A DNA stretch of 64,000 nucleotides from Kangiellaceae bacterium (GTDB lineage Bacteria > Pseudomonadota > Gammaproteobacteria > Enterobacterales > Kangiellaceae): NCBI GenBank assembly GCA_026196875.1, contig JAPHTP010000115.1:28166-92165 (forward strand), in the 5' to 3' direction. The notes beneath the pieces are model-generated. The model saw nothing but the letters and a program-made list of their open reading frames with translations. It did no database searches and was not told where the DNA came from. This document shows positions 18,829-28,302 of this stretch, in pieces. Made by a program: the position numbers and the translations under genes. Position 1 is the stretch's first letter; each line of letters starts with the position of its first letter.

Positions 18829-19341
18829 ATGAATTACAGAATATTGAGGCGGTTAGGAGTTGGAATTATCGCTTTTGGGGCTTGCTATGCAAGTCTTTTA
18901 ATGGCCACACCGGCTAAAGTCGTAAGGGATTCATCGTTAAAGGAAAAACCCAGCTTTAAAGCAACTGATGTTGGTCAGTTAGCTAAAAATCAAGATGTAG
19001 AAATTTTACAACGCCAAAGAGGATGGTACAAAATTTCTACTCAGCCAACCGAACAGGGTTGGGTGACTTTATTACAAGTGCGTTTTGAAGCAAGCTTAAG
19101 TAAATCTGGAAGTTCAGACCTGTCGAAGTTTGTTAGTTTACGCCAGGGGCACAGTGGTGTAACCGCTACAACTGGTGTGAGAGGCATTGGGGAAAAAGAT
19201 ATTAAAAATGCTAAAGCTAACTTCGTTGCACTAGAGAGAGCAAAGCAATTTAAGGTTACACCGCAAGATGCCCAATTCTTTGCAAAGCAGGCGGCTTTAA
19301 GATCACAAACGATAACGTATAAAAAGAAGGAGGGTAAGTAA
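18829..19341 (+). CDS. Secreted SH3b-domain protein
   Basis: A 170-residue protein with an N-terminal signal or membrane segment (about 9-27, ending ATPA) followed by a bacterial SH3 domain (about 28-90). The typical strands are VVRDSSLKEKPSF, VGQLAKNQDVEIL, GWYKIS and GWVTLLQV. The C-terminal 80 residues are not recognised. SH3b domains bind peptidoglycan or proteins in the envelope. The gene starts 1 nt after the cyclase stop, and its TAA overlaps the next ATG (TAATG), so cyclase, SH3 and M48 genes form a tight, probably coupled operon. Confidence 0.85.
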   Translation: MNYRILRRLGVGIIAFGACYASLLMATPAKVVRDSSLKEKPSFKATDVGQLAKNQDVEILQRQRGWYKISTQPTEQGWVTLLQVRFEASLSKSGSSDLSKFVSLRQGHSGVTATTGVRGIGEKDIKNAKANFVALERAKQFKVTPQDAQFFAKQAALRSQTITYKKKEGK

Positions 19342-20228
19342 TGAAAAGCAAGTTTATCTACAACTCCATCCTTTGCATTGGTCTGAGCTTCTTGTTGGGC
19401 TGTGGTTTAAAAGTCGGTAACTTAGACGTTGGTAAACTGGCGTCGGCAGGTAAAGGTGTACTAACTGGAAATAAGTTGTCGCTCAAAGAACAAAAAGTAA
19501 TTGGCGAACAAATGACAGCCATTATCGTTGGCTCCAGTAAAATCCATCAAAATGTAGAGTTACAAAGGTACGTTAACAGAGTAGGCCAATGGGTTGCCAT
19601 GCATGCTAATCCAGAAACCGAAAAAGGAGTCAACACTGAGTGGCAATTTATCGTAATTGATACGCCAGACTTTAATGCGTTTTCTATGCCTGGTGGCTAT
19701 GTTGTAATTTCATCAGGCGTTATTGATCGATTGTCAAGCGAAGCTGAACTGGCTGGTGTGCTTGCCCATGAGATAGTTCATGTTGAGCAAAAGCATCAAG
19801 TGAGGGCAATTGAAAAAAGCAAAACCTATTCAAATGTCGGGGACTTGGCATTTCTTGCAGCTGATCATTATCAAACTGAAAAGCATGGTGGTTATGATCA
19901 AGATTCTTTAAAGAATCGAAAAATTGCTTCGAATTTGTTTAACGCTACTCACAATCTGTATACCAAAGGTATTGGTAGAGAAGATGAGCTTGATGCTGAT
20001 GAAAAGGCGGTCGTTTTGATGGCGCGAGCGGGGTACGATCCTTACGCTTATTTGTCTATGATGCAAATTGTGGAAAGCATTGACGATAATCGTAAAACCC
20101 TTATACTGGCCACCCACCCTAAAGCAAAAGACCGTATTCATGTTGCCTTTAATGCTATTAGCCATATAGAGAATTACGTTAGTGGCACTAAAGTCGTAGA
20201 GCAACGGTTTTTGCGGCAAGTTCAGTAG
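19341..20228 (+). CDS. M48 family metalloprotease lipoprotein
   Basis: A 295-residue protein with a lipoprotein signal (LLGCG lipobox, Cys21) and an M48-type zinc peptidase domain. The HEIVH zinc motif lies in GVLAHEIVHVEQKH, and the third ligand is probably in the EDELDADEKAV helix. The order and length resemble periplasmic LoiP/YcaL-type M48 peptidases that act on outer-membrane proteins. Translationally coupled to the SH3 gene (1-nt overlap). With the cyclase it suggests that a CHASE2 signal and envelope proteolysis are linked. Confidence 0.9.
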   Translation: MKSKFIYNSILCIGLSFLLGCGLKVGNLDVGKLASAGKGVLTGNKLSLKEQKVIGEQMTAIIVGSSKIHQNVELQRYVNRVGQWVAMHANPETEKGVNTEWQFIVIDTPDFNAFSMPGGYVVISSGVIDRLSSEAELAGVLAHEIVHVEQKHQVRAIEKSKTYSNVGDLAFLAADHYQTEKHGGYDQDSLKNRKIASNLFNATHNLYTKGIGREDELDADEKAVVLMARAGYDPYAYLSMMQIVESIDDNRKTLILATHPKAKDRIHVAFNAISHIENYVSGTKVVEQRFLRQVQ

Positions 20229-20305
20229 AGCACTTAATTGCTGAAGCTTGAGTTATTCGAAATATAAAACGAAAAGGCTGATAACTGGCTTTATAAGGAG
20301 ATAAA

Positions 20306-20755
20306 ATGAAATTAAAAAAATTGGCAATTATTGCCTTGACCTCTTTTGCATCGGTTGGCTTTTCTACCGCTGGAATCGCAGGAGATGGTCATGGTCATCA
20401 TCACGCAACTAAATCTCTCGAAGGCGCACAAGCTTATATCATCTCACCAAAAGATGGAGAAACAGTGCCTGAAACATTTACTGTCAAATTTGGTTTAAAA
20501 GGTATGGGAGTAGCGCCAGCCGGTGTTAATAAACCTGGTACTGGTCATCACCATTTATTGATTAACTCTAAGTCATTGCCAAAGCCTGGTGTCCCTATGG
20601 GAAATGACGTGAAGCATTTTGGTGGCGGGCAAACCGAAACAACGATTACTCTGCCAAAAGGCGAACATACATTACAGCTCGTTCTTGGTGATATGCTGCA
20701 TATACCTCACGATCCTATGATTGTGTCAAAAAAGATTAAAATTACCGTAAAGTAA
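20306..20755 (+). CDS. DUF4399 periplasmic protein
   Basis: A 149-residue protein with a signal peptide (about 1-25, GIAG cleavage region), a His-rich mature N-terminus (DGHGHHHATK) and a DUF4399 domain. The typical family motifs are AYIISPKDGETVPETFTVKFGLKGMGVAPAG, TGHHHLLIN and GEHTLQLVLGD. The His clusters suggest metal binding; the family has no proven function. It has a strong ribosome site (AAGGAG) and its own terminator, so it is a separate unit from the M48 operon. Confidence 0.9.
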   Translation: MKLKKLAIIALTSFASVGFSTAGIAGDGHGHHHATKSLEGAQAYIISPKDGETVPETFTVKFGLKGMGVAPAGVNKPGTGHHHLLINSKSLPKPGVPMGNDVKHFGGGQTETTITLPKGEHTLQLVLGDMLHIPHDPMIVSKKIKITVK

Positions 20756-20764
20756 TTACTAAGT

Positions 20765-20792
20765 AAAAAGGGTTGCTTAAGCAACCCTTTTT
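20765..20792 (+). terminator. Intrinsic terminator after DUF4399 gene
   Basis: AAAAAGGGTTGC and GCAACCCTTTTT form a perfect 12-bp stem with a TTAA loop and a T-run. It is symmetric and may also serve the convergent gene. Confidence 0.95.
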
Positions 20793-20834
20793 ACCATTTT
20801 ACGCTTTGACTTTTAGCTCTGACTTTTACTTGAA

Positions 20835-21383
20835 CTACACCTCATAAATCGCTCTGACATTTCCGTTCCATCGGTTCTGTTTCACTCTAAACTCTCGGTA
20901 TCCTTGCCCACGAATTTTAAATACTAATGTGTATTTTAAGTTTCTATGACCTCTTGAAATATTGTCCGCTTCTATTAGTCGAGCGTGGCGAATACCATAG
21001 CGATTCTTAATTTGCTCGATAGCGTAATAAACATTGTCTAGGGCGAAATCGAAGTTATAGAATTGGCTCAACACGCCATAGTCATCATGACGACCAGCTC
21101 TTCGGCAAGTGCCACCACCTAGCTCAATAAAGTATTGTTGTTCGGAAGTGAATTTACCTCTTAACTTGTGACCCCATGAGTCACGACATTTAAACAGTTC
21201 AATGTGACGGCCATAAGAAGGTTGATGCCAGTTTTTTTCATGTTTACGAAAAACTTTTGCTTGGGCTGCTTTGCTTTTGATTTGTGCTTTCTTTTCTGTT
21301 TTCGCGCTAACCGCGCCGGCAGAAATAAAAGAAAATAATAATGTAAAGGCTAAGTATTTTTTTAACTGAAGTCTGTTGTTCAT
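20835..21383 (-). CDS. Hypothetical secreted basic protein
   Basis: I do not recognise this 182-residue protein. It has a clear signal peptide (about 1-27, ending VSA-K), then a Lys/Ala-rich stretch, and a C-terminal domain with aromatic and basic residues (GGGTCRRAGRHDDYG, FDFALDNVYYAIEQIKNRYGIRHARLIE). Two cysteines in the mature part (in FKCRDSWG and GTCRRAG) could form a disulfide. It is predicted periplasmic or secreted. It is alone, convergent to the DUF4399 gene and downstream of the giant LamG gene on the same strand. Confidence 0.65.
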   Translation of the reverse strand: MNNRLQLKKYLAFTLLFSFISAGAVSAKTEKKAQIKSKAAQAKVFRKHEKNWHQPSYGRHIELFKCRDSWGHKLRGKFTSEQQYFIELGGGTCRRAGRHDDYGVLSQFYNFDFALDNVYYAIEQIKNRYGIRHARLIEADNISRGHRNLKYTLVFKIRGQGYREFRVKQNRWNGNVRAIYEV

Positions 21384-21500
21384 TGCAATACCCTCTTTGC
21401 TGTATGCTTGGTATCAATTATGAACAATGCAACTGAATTGAAAATGAACCCGAAAATAAATCAGTTATATTGGTAATATTAACGAAATATTTACAATTTT

Positions 21501-24500
21501 TTAGTTTCTGATCTCTCGCCAATAGATCATACGGTCACTACCGCGATAGTAACCAAAACTGAGCAAACCTTGAGTGGTATCCAGGCTATTATCGCCATCC
21601 CAATCGAACTGAAGCCAACCCTGGCTAGTTAAGTTTAGGTTGATAAGTACGCTTCCGTGATCACCTGTACCCGGTGCGTTAAACCAAAAACCATTGGATA
21701 TATTGGTGATACCACTGGTGACAGTCTGGCTTGCTGCCGGGTTGGAAACAGCAGTATCACCGGGATCTAGATTATCGGTGTAACTGCCGCCATCAAAACT
21801 AACATCTCCCATTATGTAATTGGTGCAACTATCAGCGGTATTGATTACCCACCCCGTGCCGTTAAAATACTCAGTAGTCATGCGCATTTCCAGGTCGACG
21901 ATCTCAGGTCCATAAGCGTCGATTAATCGGGCCCTACCAAGTCGAAGTTCGATGGCGTTTGAATTAACTGTGCCACTGGTAACGGAATCCGAATCTGTCG
22001 CAGTTAAGTCAATTCTAAAACTAAATGGTGCGGCAATCAGATTATGCTGATAATCAGCATTGGTGAATGAGTAGCCGCTGGTTCCATTAACGAAATTTAA
22101 GGCGGCGGCTGTGGAGTTAACTTGTCCGGTGGCATTTGCTCCAGCTGTGACATTGTAGGGTTGTGAATTTATATCTCCTGCTGCAAGTTTGGCAAATACG
22201 CCAGCATAATTTTGGGTAACGACATTACTTGAATTTCTTGCGGTGACATTACCGCTAAAGCTAAAAGTTTGGCCGTTCCTGTCTAACCCTGTATTAACAC
22301 CATCGCCAAATCCCATATAGGTAAATCCTCCGCACTGTTCCAAAAGAACAGGGGCATCGAGATTAAAGTTCGCGGGAATAAACCTTCCAATATTAATTCT
22401 CTGCCCACTCACGCTTTCACCACTTCCCATAAAGTCAGCCGTTGACGCATTGATTTGCAAAATACCGACTTCATCCCACGACTGACTGAAAGTTACCGTT
22501 CCATCGTTACCGCTTCCTACAGTTGCGAAAGAGCTAAAGTTAGTTGAAGTGGATGATAAGTTACCATTTGAATTGGTGACGACTAAAGCAAGCGGTGAGT
22601 AAGCTAAACTTCCGGATACATTAACTATATTCGGTGTTACACCGTTGTCGCTTAAATCGCCGCCGCTATCCGGAATACCATCTGAGTTAGTGTCGACAAA
22701 TGGATCCGGTATACCGTTGCTATCCAAATCATCTCCAGCTTGCCACAGTACGCTGCGAACCGTCATATTAAAATTGTCACCTGCAACCGCATATACTCCG
22801 TCGTTTCCATCGTCAGCATATGGATTGCCCGCAATTTGAATATCATAACCAAATGGACGTACTACAAAAGGCGAAATACCGCCGATTATCTCATCGAGGT
22901 TTCCGGTTGGAGGTTCTCCAATGTCGATTTCGTCTTTGGCACTTACTGTGATTTGTCCGACATCATCATATTGCACACTGACCGTTGCAACTCCATTAGT
23001 AAAAGTTACGTTTTGGGCGCTTGAGGTAGCCTCAGAGGTTGCAATGTTAGTACTATTCACCTGAACATTGGTTGGACTGGTAGCAGGATTAGAGTAGGTA
23101 GACCAAAAGTTTACAGATTTGCTCCCGGTGTATTCTTCGATGATTCCACATTCTGGGGCGGATGGCGTTTGGCCTGCGGCAGTCAAGGTTAAGTCAAATG
23201 GCCGTCCGGCAATTTGTGTAGTCACCGGGTTTGGGCTAAAGGTAAAACCGAAAGGACGAAAAGTAATATTGCCTTCTGTGTTTTCGTCACTAGCAACGCC
23301 ATCAGTTACATTAATGTTTGTGGTCTCTGCAACCGTATTTTGAAGATAGAGTACAACTGTGCCTCCGTCCGCTGCAGCGAATTGATAAGTTGCAGCACCA
23401 TCATTATCTCCGGCGGTATCCGTTAAAGTCCCTTGAGCTGGATCACTGCTAAATCCGGTTCCATCATCGACAAACCAGTTACCGTTATTAGTCGTTAAAC
23501 TCAAATTTACAGTTCCTGCGTGATCGGTAACTAGGTTATTTGTGATATCTTCTGCGCGGATGGTTATTGCTTCTCTAAGGCAATTGATGCCTGAACCGTC
23601 ATGTACTACTCGGTAATGATCCGGACCGCAGTTTTTGGTAACAAATATACTGACGTTATCTATATCAATGTATTCGCCACTTGAGCGATAGCCTTGATTA
23701 ATTCTAAACCTGACTCTGAAGTTTGTGCTTGCGTAAGCGGTGATGTCATAGCTGTATGTATTATCGAAGTCATTAGTGAAATTTTGTAGCGTGGTCCAAT
23801 TTGACCCTCCATCACTAGAAACCGAAATATCAAAAGCATCACCATTTTCTAGTGTTCCGGAAGTATCGAGATCAACCGTGAGTGAAGCAGAAATAGCCCC
23901 CGCAGTGTTGGCTTCTCTTTCAATCGCGGGGTCGTCATTTGAGCCGGTGCTATTGATTAAACGAAGTTGGTTGCCGGTGATTTGTACTTTGCCTGAAGTA
24001 GCCAATCCGTCATCATCGGATTCAATCCAATTTCCAGTCCAAGCTGAAAGTCCATCGCTATTTGAATAGGCTGGTACATTAAATTGATCAATATAAGATT
24101 CGCTGCAGACTCCGCTGGCAACACAAGGGTGTGTTTCATTCATTACCTGGTTGACTTGGGCTGCGGAAAGGAAATTTTCATAAATTCTCACTTCGTCAAT
24201 ATAACCATCGAAGAAGCGTTCGGCGATATCTAAATCTTGTCCTACTTGCAGAGGGTCGTTGTTTAGAATTAAAGAGCCTGTTTCAGATGAGCGAGCCCTT
24301 TCAATTCCATCCACATAAATAACTTGTTCTCCACTCCGCCATGTTATTGCAATGTGGTGCCATTGGCCTACTGTTATATTCGCATTGGTAGTTGTTAAAG
24401 TGTCCCAGCTCCACCACCAATAAATTTGGCCGGATGAATTGATGTGAAACTCGTAATTTTCGTCTTTAGACAGAATAGATTTCAAACCGGAAGAAGGGAT

Positions 24501-25328
24501 CACGTTTGTGTTGATCCAGGTGGTCACTGTTAGGTTGTCAGGAATGTCCAGCAATGAATCTGAAGTCGAGGTATCATCATCTCTTTGAATAAAACTTACA
24601 CTGCCATTAAAAACGCCGTAACTACAGGTTCCGGGGTCTCCAGCAATTGCAGGATCAACGTTAGAGGTGGCTGCGTTAAAAGCGGTTAGGTGGAGATCAT
24701 TGCCCGACTGGTCGATTACTTCGTTTGACGTACCATTCCAAATCAATTGTTCAAAACGCCACTCGCCGATGAGTCCGGTAATCGCGCCCACAGCTTGTTC
24801 CGTAATTATTACGTCGTCAACGTGCCAGTAGTCAAAATCAACACCATTACCTTGGATATAACGAAATCGCACCTGCAATCCAGCATGAAGTGCAGACGCT
24901 GGTAGCGTATAAGTTCGGTTAAATATTTCGCCAGAAGTACCGCTACCCGTGAATGTTTCGAGCGTTGCCCAAGTGCTAAATTGGTCAAAATATTCGACTA
25001 CTAAATCTTCGCCGCCGTCGGGATCTTCACTGAATAAATCATCACCTCTGCGGATCCAAACTTGGAAGTTTGCCGCGGGGACAGACGCGTTAATCGTATT
25101 GCTTGTGAGAGTAACTGTGTCCCACCTCAAGCGGACAGAGGAAGTCCCGCTATTTGAAGTTTCTGTTCCCAGGCTGGCATCTCCGCCGCCGCTATCATCT
25201 TCGGTCCATTGCGCCAGGCTAGATTCAAAATCATCCTGAAATAAAATATCACCCGGCGCAGCGATCCCTGGTAATGAGATCAGCATACCAATAGCAAAAA
25301 CAAGAGAGTGGGTGAGTTTTCGAATCAT
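21501..25328 (-). CDS. Large secreted LamG / DUF6701 (MshQ-like) protein
   Basis: A 1275-residue exported protein. Signal peptide 1-23 (SLPGIAA). Residues about 25-175 form a MAM/CUB-like beta domain (LFQDDFESSLAQW ... YWHVDDVIITE), about 180-395 a LamG/concanavalin fold (GEWRFEQ, ITWRSGEQVIYVDGIERARS, YIDEVRIY), about 405-565 a second copy of the first domain (YIDIDNVSIFV), and about 575-1275 the DUF6701 module of MSHA biogenesis MshQ (RPFGFTFSPNP, RPFGYDIQI, C-terminal FGYYRGSDRMIYWREI). MshQ proteins belong to type IV pilus loci, but no pilus gene is nearby. A surface adhesin or minor pilus tip role is possible. Confidence 0.85.
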   Translation of the reverse strand: MIRKLTHSLVFAIGMLISLPGIAAPGDILFQDDFESSLAQWTEDDSGGGDASLGTETSNSGTSSVRLRWDTVTLTSNTINASVPAANFQVWIRRGDDLFSEDPDGGEDLVVEYFDQFSTWATLETFTGSGTSGEIFNRTYTLPASALHAGLQVRFRYIQGNGVDFDYWHVDDVIITEQAVGAITGLIGEWRFEQLIWNGTSNEVIDQSGNDLHLTAFNAATSNVDPAIAGDPGTCSYGVFNGSVSFIQRDDDTSTSDSLLDIPDNLTVTTWINTNVIPSSGLKSILSKDENYEFHINSSGQIYWWWSWDTLTTTNANITVGQWHHIAITWRSGEQVIYVDGIERARSSETGSLILNNDPLQVGQDLDIAERFFDGYIDEVRIYENFLSAAQVNQVMNETHPCVASGVCSESYIDQFNVPAYSNSDGLSAWTGNWIESDDDGLATSGKVQITGNQLRLINSTGSNDDPAIEREANTAGAISASLTVDLDTSGTLENGDAFDISVSSDGGSNWTTLQNFTNDFDNTYSYDITAYASTNFRVRFRINQGYRSSGEYIDIDNVSIFVTKNCGPDHYRVVHDGSGINCLREAITIRAEDITNNLVTDHAGTVNLSLTTNNGNWFVDDGTGFSSDPAQGTLTDTAGDNDGAATYQFAAADGGTVVLYLQNTVAETTNINVTDGVASDENTEGNITFRPFGFTFSPNPVTTQIAGRPFDLTLTAAGQTPSAPECGIIEEYTGSKSVNFWSTYSNPATSPTNVQVNSTNIATSEATSSAQNVTFTNGVATVSVQYDDVGQITVSAKDEIDIGEPPTGNLDEIIGGISPFVVRPFGYDIQIAGNPYADDGNDGVYAVAGDNFNMTVRSVLWQAGDDLDSNGIPDPFVDTNSDGIPDSGGDLSDNGVTPNIVNVSGSLAYSPLALVVTNSNGNLSSTSTNFSSFATVGSGNDGTVTFSQSWDEVGILQINASTADFMGSGESVSGQRINIGRFIPANFNLDAPVLLEQCGGFTYMGFGDGVNTGLDRNGQTFSFSGNVTARNSSNVVTQNYAGVFAKLAAGDINSQPYNVTAGANATGQVNSTAAALNFVNGTSGYSFTNADYQHNLIAAPFSFRIDLTATDSDSVTSGTVNSNAIELRLGRARLIDAYGPEIVDLEMRMTTEYFNGTGWVINTADSCTNYIMGDVSFDGGSYTDNLDPGDTAVSNPAASQTVTSGITNISNGFWFNAPGTGDHGSVLINLNLTSQGWLQFDWDGDNSLDTTQGLLSFGYYRGSDRMIYWREIRN

Positions 25329-25489
25329 TGCTTCCCAAAAATACGGCTAAATAGCGCAAACCCAATAGTAAAAATATAGTCAAAACAAGGAGTTAATTCT
25401 AATTAATTAGTCTCCACTGTGCCGTTTTTATGGATAAACGCGGTTGTTGAGCCGTTGAATGCGCCTTTAGTCGTCAATACTTATTTTAT

Positions 25490-26326
25490 TTAGGAGAGCG
25501 CTTGTTTGGCTTCCTCTACCTCTTCAGCTAGCTCATCTACATGGTGAACATCAACTTCATGGGAAAGTCCGAGCTTTTGAAACGCTGGGACTGAAGAAGT
25601 ATCTAGATCTGCATATGGGTTTTTATCAGCAGGATAAGATTGCAGTTTAGCCACTGTCACAACATCTACATAGTCGGCTTGCGGTCCCCCATCTCTGGTA
25701 AAGTCGGTGCAACCAACAGGCTCTGCGCGTAATTCTTCTGGGAAATCCCAGGCTTTTAATATGGCGCGCCCAACTTTACCGTGAAGTCTGCTGATGATTT
25801 TGTCCAAAACGGCTTCGTGTTCAAGTATTTGTGGATTTTCTTCTGCAAGAGTCAGTATGGGCAAAATCCCGATTTCATGAATTAGTCCTGCCAAGGTAGC
25901 CTGATCGGGTTTCAGCCTAGTAAAATTGCTTGCTAGGACGTGGCTAATCGAAGCGACCTCAAGAGAATGCTCCCAAGAGTCTCTAAGTCTTTTATCTACT
26001 GCGTCGTGGGTTGCCTGAAACATTTGCTCCATTGCCAATCCTGTGGCCAAATTTCTAACAAATGCAATTCCCATGCGCGTGATAGCGAGCTGCAAGTTAT
26101 CAACTACAACAGCGCCTCGCATTAAGGGGCTATTGGCAACTTTAATAATTCTGGCAGCTAAAGCGGCGTCTTGGCCGATAACTGAGGCTAAAGCTTGAGA
26201 GGTGACGTCAGGGTCATCGACAGCTTCACGAATTTTCAACGCCACTTCTGGCAGCGTTGGCAAAGTTAATCGGTCGTTGGTGATGGCGTCAATTAGTTCA
26301 GCTAAGAATTCTTTTTCTAAACTCAT
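25490..26326 (-). CDS. HDOD domain protein
   Basis: A 278-residue protein consisting of an HDOD domain (about 15-215), a degenerate relative of HD phosphohydrolases used in signalling. Characteristic stretches are LPTLPEVALKIREAVDDPDVTSQALASVIGQDAALAARIIKVANSP and HSLEVASISHVLA, with LIHEIGIL replacing a metal-binding HD. There is no attached EAL, GAF or receiver domain, so its output is unclear. It lies 14 nt downstream of ygfZ on the same strand, probably in the same transcript. Confidence 0.9.
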   Translation of the reverse strand: MSLEKEFLAELIDAITNDRLTLPTLPEVALKIREAVDDPDVTSQALASVIGQDAALAARIIKVANSPLMRGAVVVDNLQLAITRMGIAFVRNLATGLAMEQMFQATHDAVDKRLRDSWEHSLEVASISHVLASNFTRLKPDQATLAGLIHEIGILPILTLAEENPQILEHEAVLDKIISRLHGKVGRAILKAWDFPEELRAEPVGCTDFTRDGGPQADYVDVVTVAKLQSYPADKNPYADLDTSSVPAFQKLGLSHEVDVHHVDELAEEVEEAKQALS

Positions 26327-26340
26327 ACGGCCTTAGAGCG

Positions 26341-27198
26341 TTAATTTTTAGTTAACTTAAGTATAGGCTCATTTTTTTGGTTCAAGTGAAATTTTTCTCT
26401 GTCTAGGCTGCTATCTTTAAGAACACATAAAAGCACACCGATTTTACCTGTATTCGAAGCAGAGCAGACGACTTCACCAACAGATTTTTCCTCTGTAGTT
26501 ATTTTTGTGCCGGGAGTAACGTGAATCTCTTGGTCCGATTCAAGGATTTGCAAGTGAGTTTTTAATTTTCCCTTGTAGTGCATTCGTGCGATAACTTCTT
26601 GCCCGGTAAAACACCCTTTGCTGAAGTCAACAGCTCCAAGAGCCGGTAAATTAAGGTAGTGAGGTAGAAATAGGCCTGATGCCTCACTTGATATCCAGGG
26701 GATACCTTGTTTGGCAAGTTGATAAAACCAATCCGGTTCACCGTTACCTGGCTTAGAATTTAGTTCTTGTGAGTTTTGGTTGTCATTACGTAATATTGCG
26801 ATATCAAGACTTGAATCCAGCTTAGCCGGAAATTGAATTGCTACATCTAGAAGCCCATCGCTGGGAGAAGAATTAATAGCGGCAACAAAATGAGAATTAG
26901 CGCAATCTTTGATGGTTGTCTTAAAAAACACTGCGTATTTTTTAAGATGGTTTAGAGTATTATCAATATTGTCCTTTGGAAGAACCAGTAAAAATTCGTC
27001 TCCACTTTTAGCTATCCAAAATAGGCTGATAACTCTACCTTGAGGATTACAAACTGCGGCTAAGGAGCTGCTCCCTTGCTCTACCTTTTCAGGATTTATG
27101 GTCAATTGACCTTGCAGAAACTTAATTGAATCTTGTCCGCTAATTCTGATTACGCCCAATGACGGTAGAAGGGTGGTTGATTCTTTGATATCGCTCAT
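26341..27198 (-). CDS. ygfZ: YgfZ/GcvT-like folate-dependent Fe-S repair protein
   Basis: A 285-residue GcvT-fold protein. The YgfZ hallmark KGCFTGQE is present with Cys196, followed by VIARMHYKGK. YgfZ uses tetrahydrofolate and supports [4Fe-4S] enzymes such as MiaB. The N-terminal folate-binding half (FLQGQLTINPE, AAVCNPQGRVISLFWI) is intact. It is divergent from sdhE, the arrangement common in Gammaproteobacteria, and upstream of the HDOD gene. Confidence 0.95.
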   Translation of the reverse strand: MSDIKESTTLLPSLGVIRISGQDSIKFLQGQLTINPEKVEQGSSSLAAVCNPQGRVISLFWIAKSGDEFLLVLPKDNIDNTLNHLKKYAVFFKTTIKDCANSHFVAAINSSPSDGLLDVAIQFPAKLDSSLDIAILRNDNQNSQELNSKPGNGEPDWFYQLAKQGIPWISSEASGLFLPHYLNLPALGAVDFSKGCFTGQEVIARMHYKGKLKTHLQILESDQEIHVTPGTKITTEEKSVGEVVCSASNTGKIGVLLCVLKDSSLDREKFHLNQKNEPILKLTKN

Positions 27199-27399
27199 AG
27201 ATATTGTGGCTTGTGATAATAGGGTTTGAAGAGGAAATTATTGGCTAATTGTAGCGGATTAAAGCGTAATCTTGCTATTGTTTTTAGCAATCGCGGATAA
27301 ACTCTATCGAGTGCTTTTCCTTTATGTCAGGGATTGATATGATCTCAAAAGACTTGTAATTCGAAATGCACTTATTTAAACCTACTTAGCTTCGATACT

Positions 27400-27741
27400 A
27401 TGAATTCAGATGATCAGCAACACAAAGGTCAACAATCAGATCAAAAGTCAGATCAAAAATCGGCTCAAGGTCAGTCGGATCAAAACCCGTCGCAACTCAA
27501 AATAAAAAAGCTCCAATGGCAATGCCGCCGCGGAATGTTGGAGCTAGACGTCATTTTAATACCATTTTTGGATAAACACTTCTCTTCCCTCGATTTGCAG
27601 TCGCAAGCTCAGTTTGAAGAATTACTCACGCAACCCGACCCCGATCTTTATACTTGGATCATGGGGTATGGAGAATGTGAAGTAGAAGCCTTGCAGCCTA
27701 TTATCGCCACTATTCGCGAAAAAATGAATATCCATTCATAA
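27400..27741 (+). CDS. sdhE: FAD assembly factor SdhE (CptB) with extended N-terminus
   Basis: A 113-residue protein whose C-terminal 80 residues are SdhE: LQWQCRRGMLELD contains the RGMxE motif that contacts the flavoprotein, and DPDLYTWIMGYGE is the conserved C-terminal helix. SdhE promotes covalent FAD attachment to SdhA and FrdA. The first 33 residues are a Gln/Ser/Asp/Lys-rich tail with SDQK repeats (27439-27487) absent from E. coli SdhE, which begins near the LQW motif. The only in-frame ATG before the conserved part is at 27400. It is followed 11 nt later by ygfX. Confidence 0.93.
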   Translation: MNSDDQQHKGQQSDQKSDQKSAQGQSDQNPSQLKIKKLQWQCRRGMLELDVILIPFLDKHFSSLDLQSQAQFEELLTQPDPDLYTWIMGYGECEVEALQPIIATIREKMNIHS

Positions 27742-27752
27742 GGGAGAAGACC

Positions 27753-28193
27753 TTGAAGGTTGCCGCGCGTTTTCCTGTAACCGAATCGCCTTGGCTTTTT
27801 CATCTGCTTATCTTATTTCACATCGCTTTTCCTGTTTTAGGTTATTTCACTGTTGGTTGGCACTGGGTTCTGGTATTTGTCTCCTTGTCTACTGCTTGGT
27901 CATTCTACTTCTGCCGTAAGCATTACCATTTAATTACCAATGCTCCAGATGATTTGTGCTGGAGTGGAGAGCATTGGCTGATGCAGCCGGATGCGCAGCT
28001 CGGTTCTGCGATGTACTTAACAATTTTACCGAGTAGCTGGATAAGCTCCTTTGCTTGTTTGCTGCATTTTGAAGTGGCTGGCCAACGATATTACTGGCTA
28101 TTTTCCAGGCAAAGTTTGGGGCCGAGGGTCTATAGTGAATTGGTTTATTTGTGCAGGTTGACACTTACCGCAGATTTAAAGAAATCCCGTTAA
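27753..28193 (+). CDS. ygfX: YgfX (CptA) membrane protein
   Basis: A 146-residue protein with two N-terminal transmembrane helices (about 15-33 and 38-54) and a cytoplasmic C-terminal domain (GEHWLMQPDAQ, YYWLFSRQSLGPRVYSELVYLCRL). This matches the YgfX/CptA family, which is encoded with sdhE. In E. coli it is reported as a toxin acting on cell-shape proteins and also linked to respiratory function. It is 11 nt after sdhE with a GGGAGAAG ribosome site, and convergent to nadB. Confidence 0.88.
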   Translation: MKVAARFPVTESPWLFHLLILFHIAFPVLGYFTVGWHWVLVFVSLSTAWSFYFCRKHYHLITNAPDDLCWSGEHWLMQPDAQLGSAMYLTILPSSWISSFACLLHFEVAGQRYYWLFSRQSLGPRVYSELVYLCRLTLTADLKKSR

Positions 28194-28302
28194 ATTTGCC
28201 AACTCGGAATATTTTACGTCAACATATATACCTATTTGGCTTGTATCTTTGTGCTGACATTTGTCGTGTACCGAAGTTTTATTAATCGGCTCTTGAAATG
28301 TT

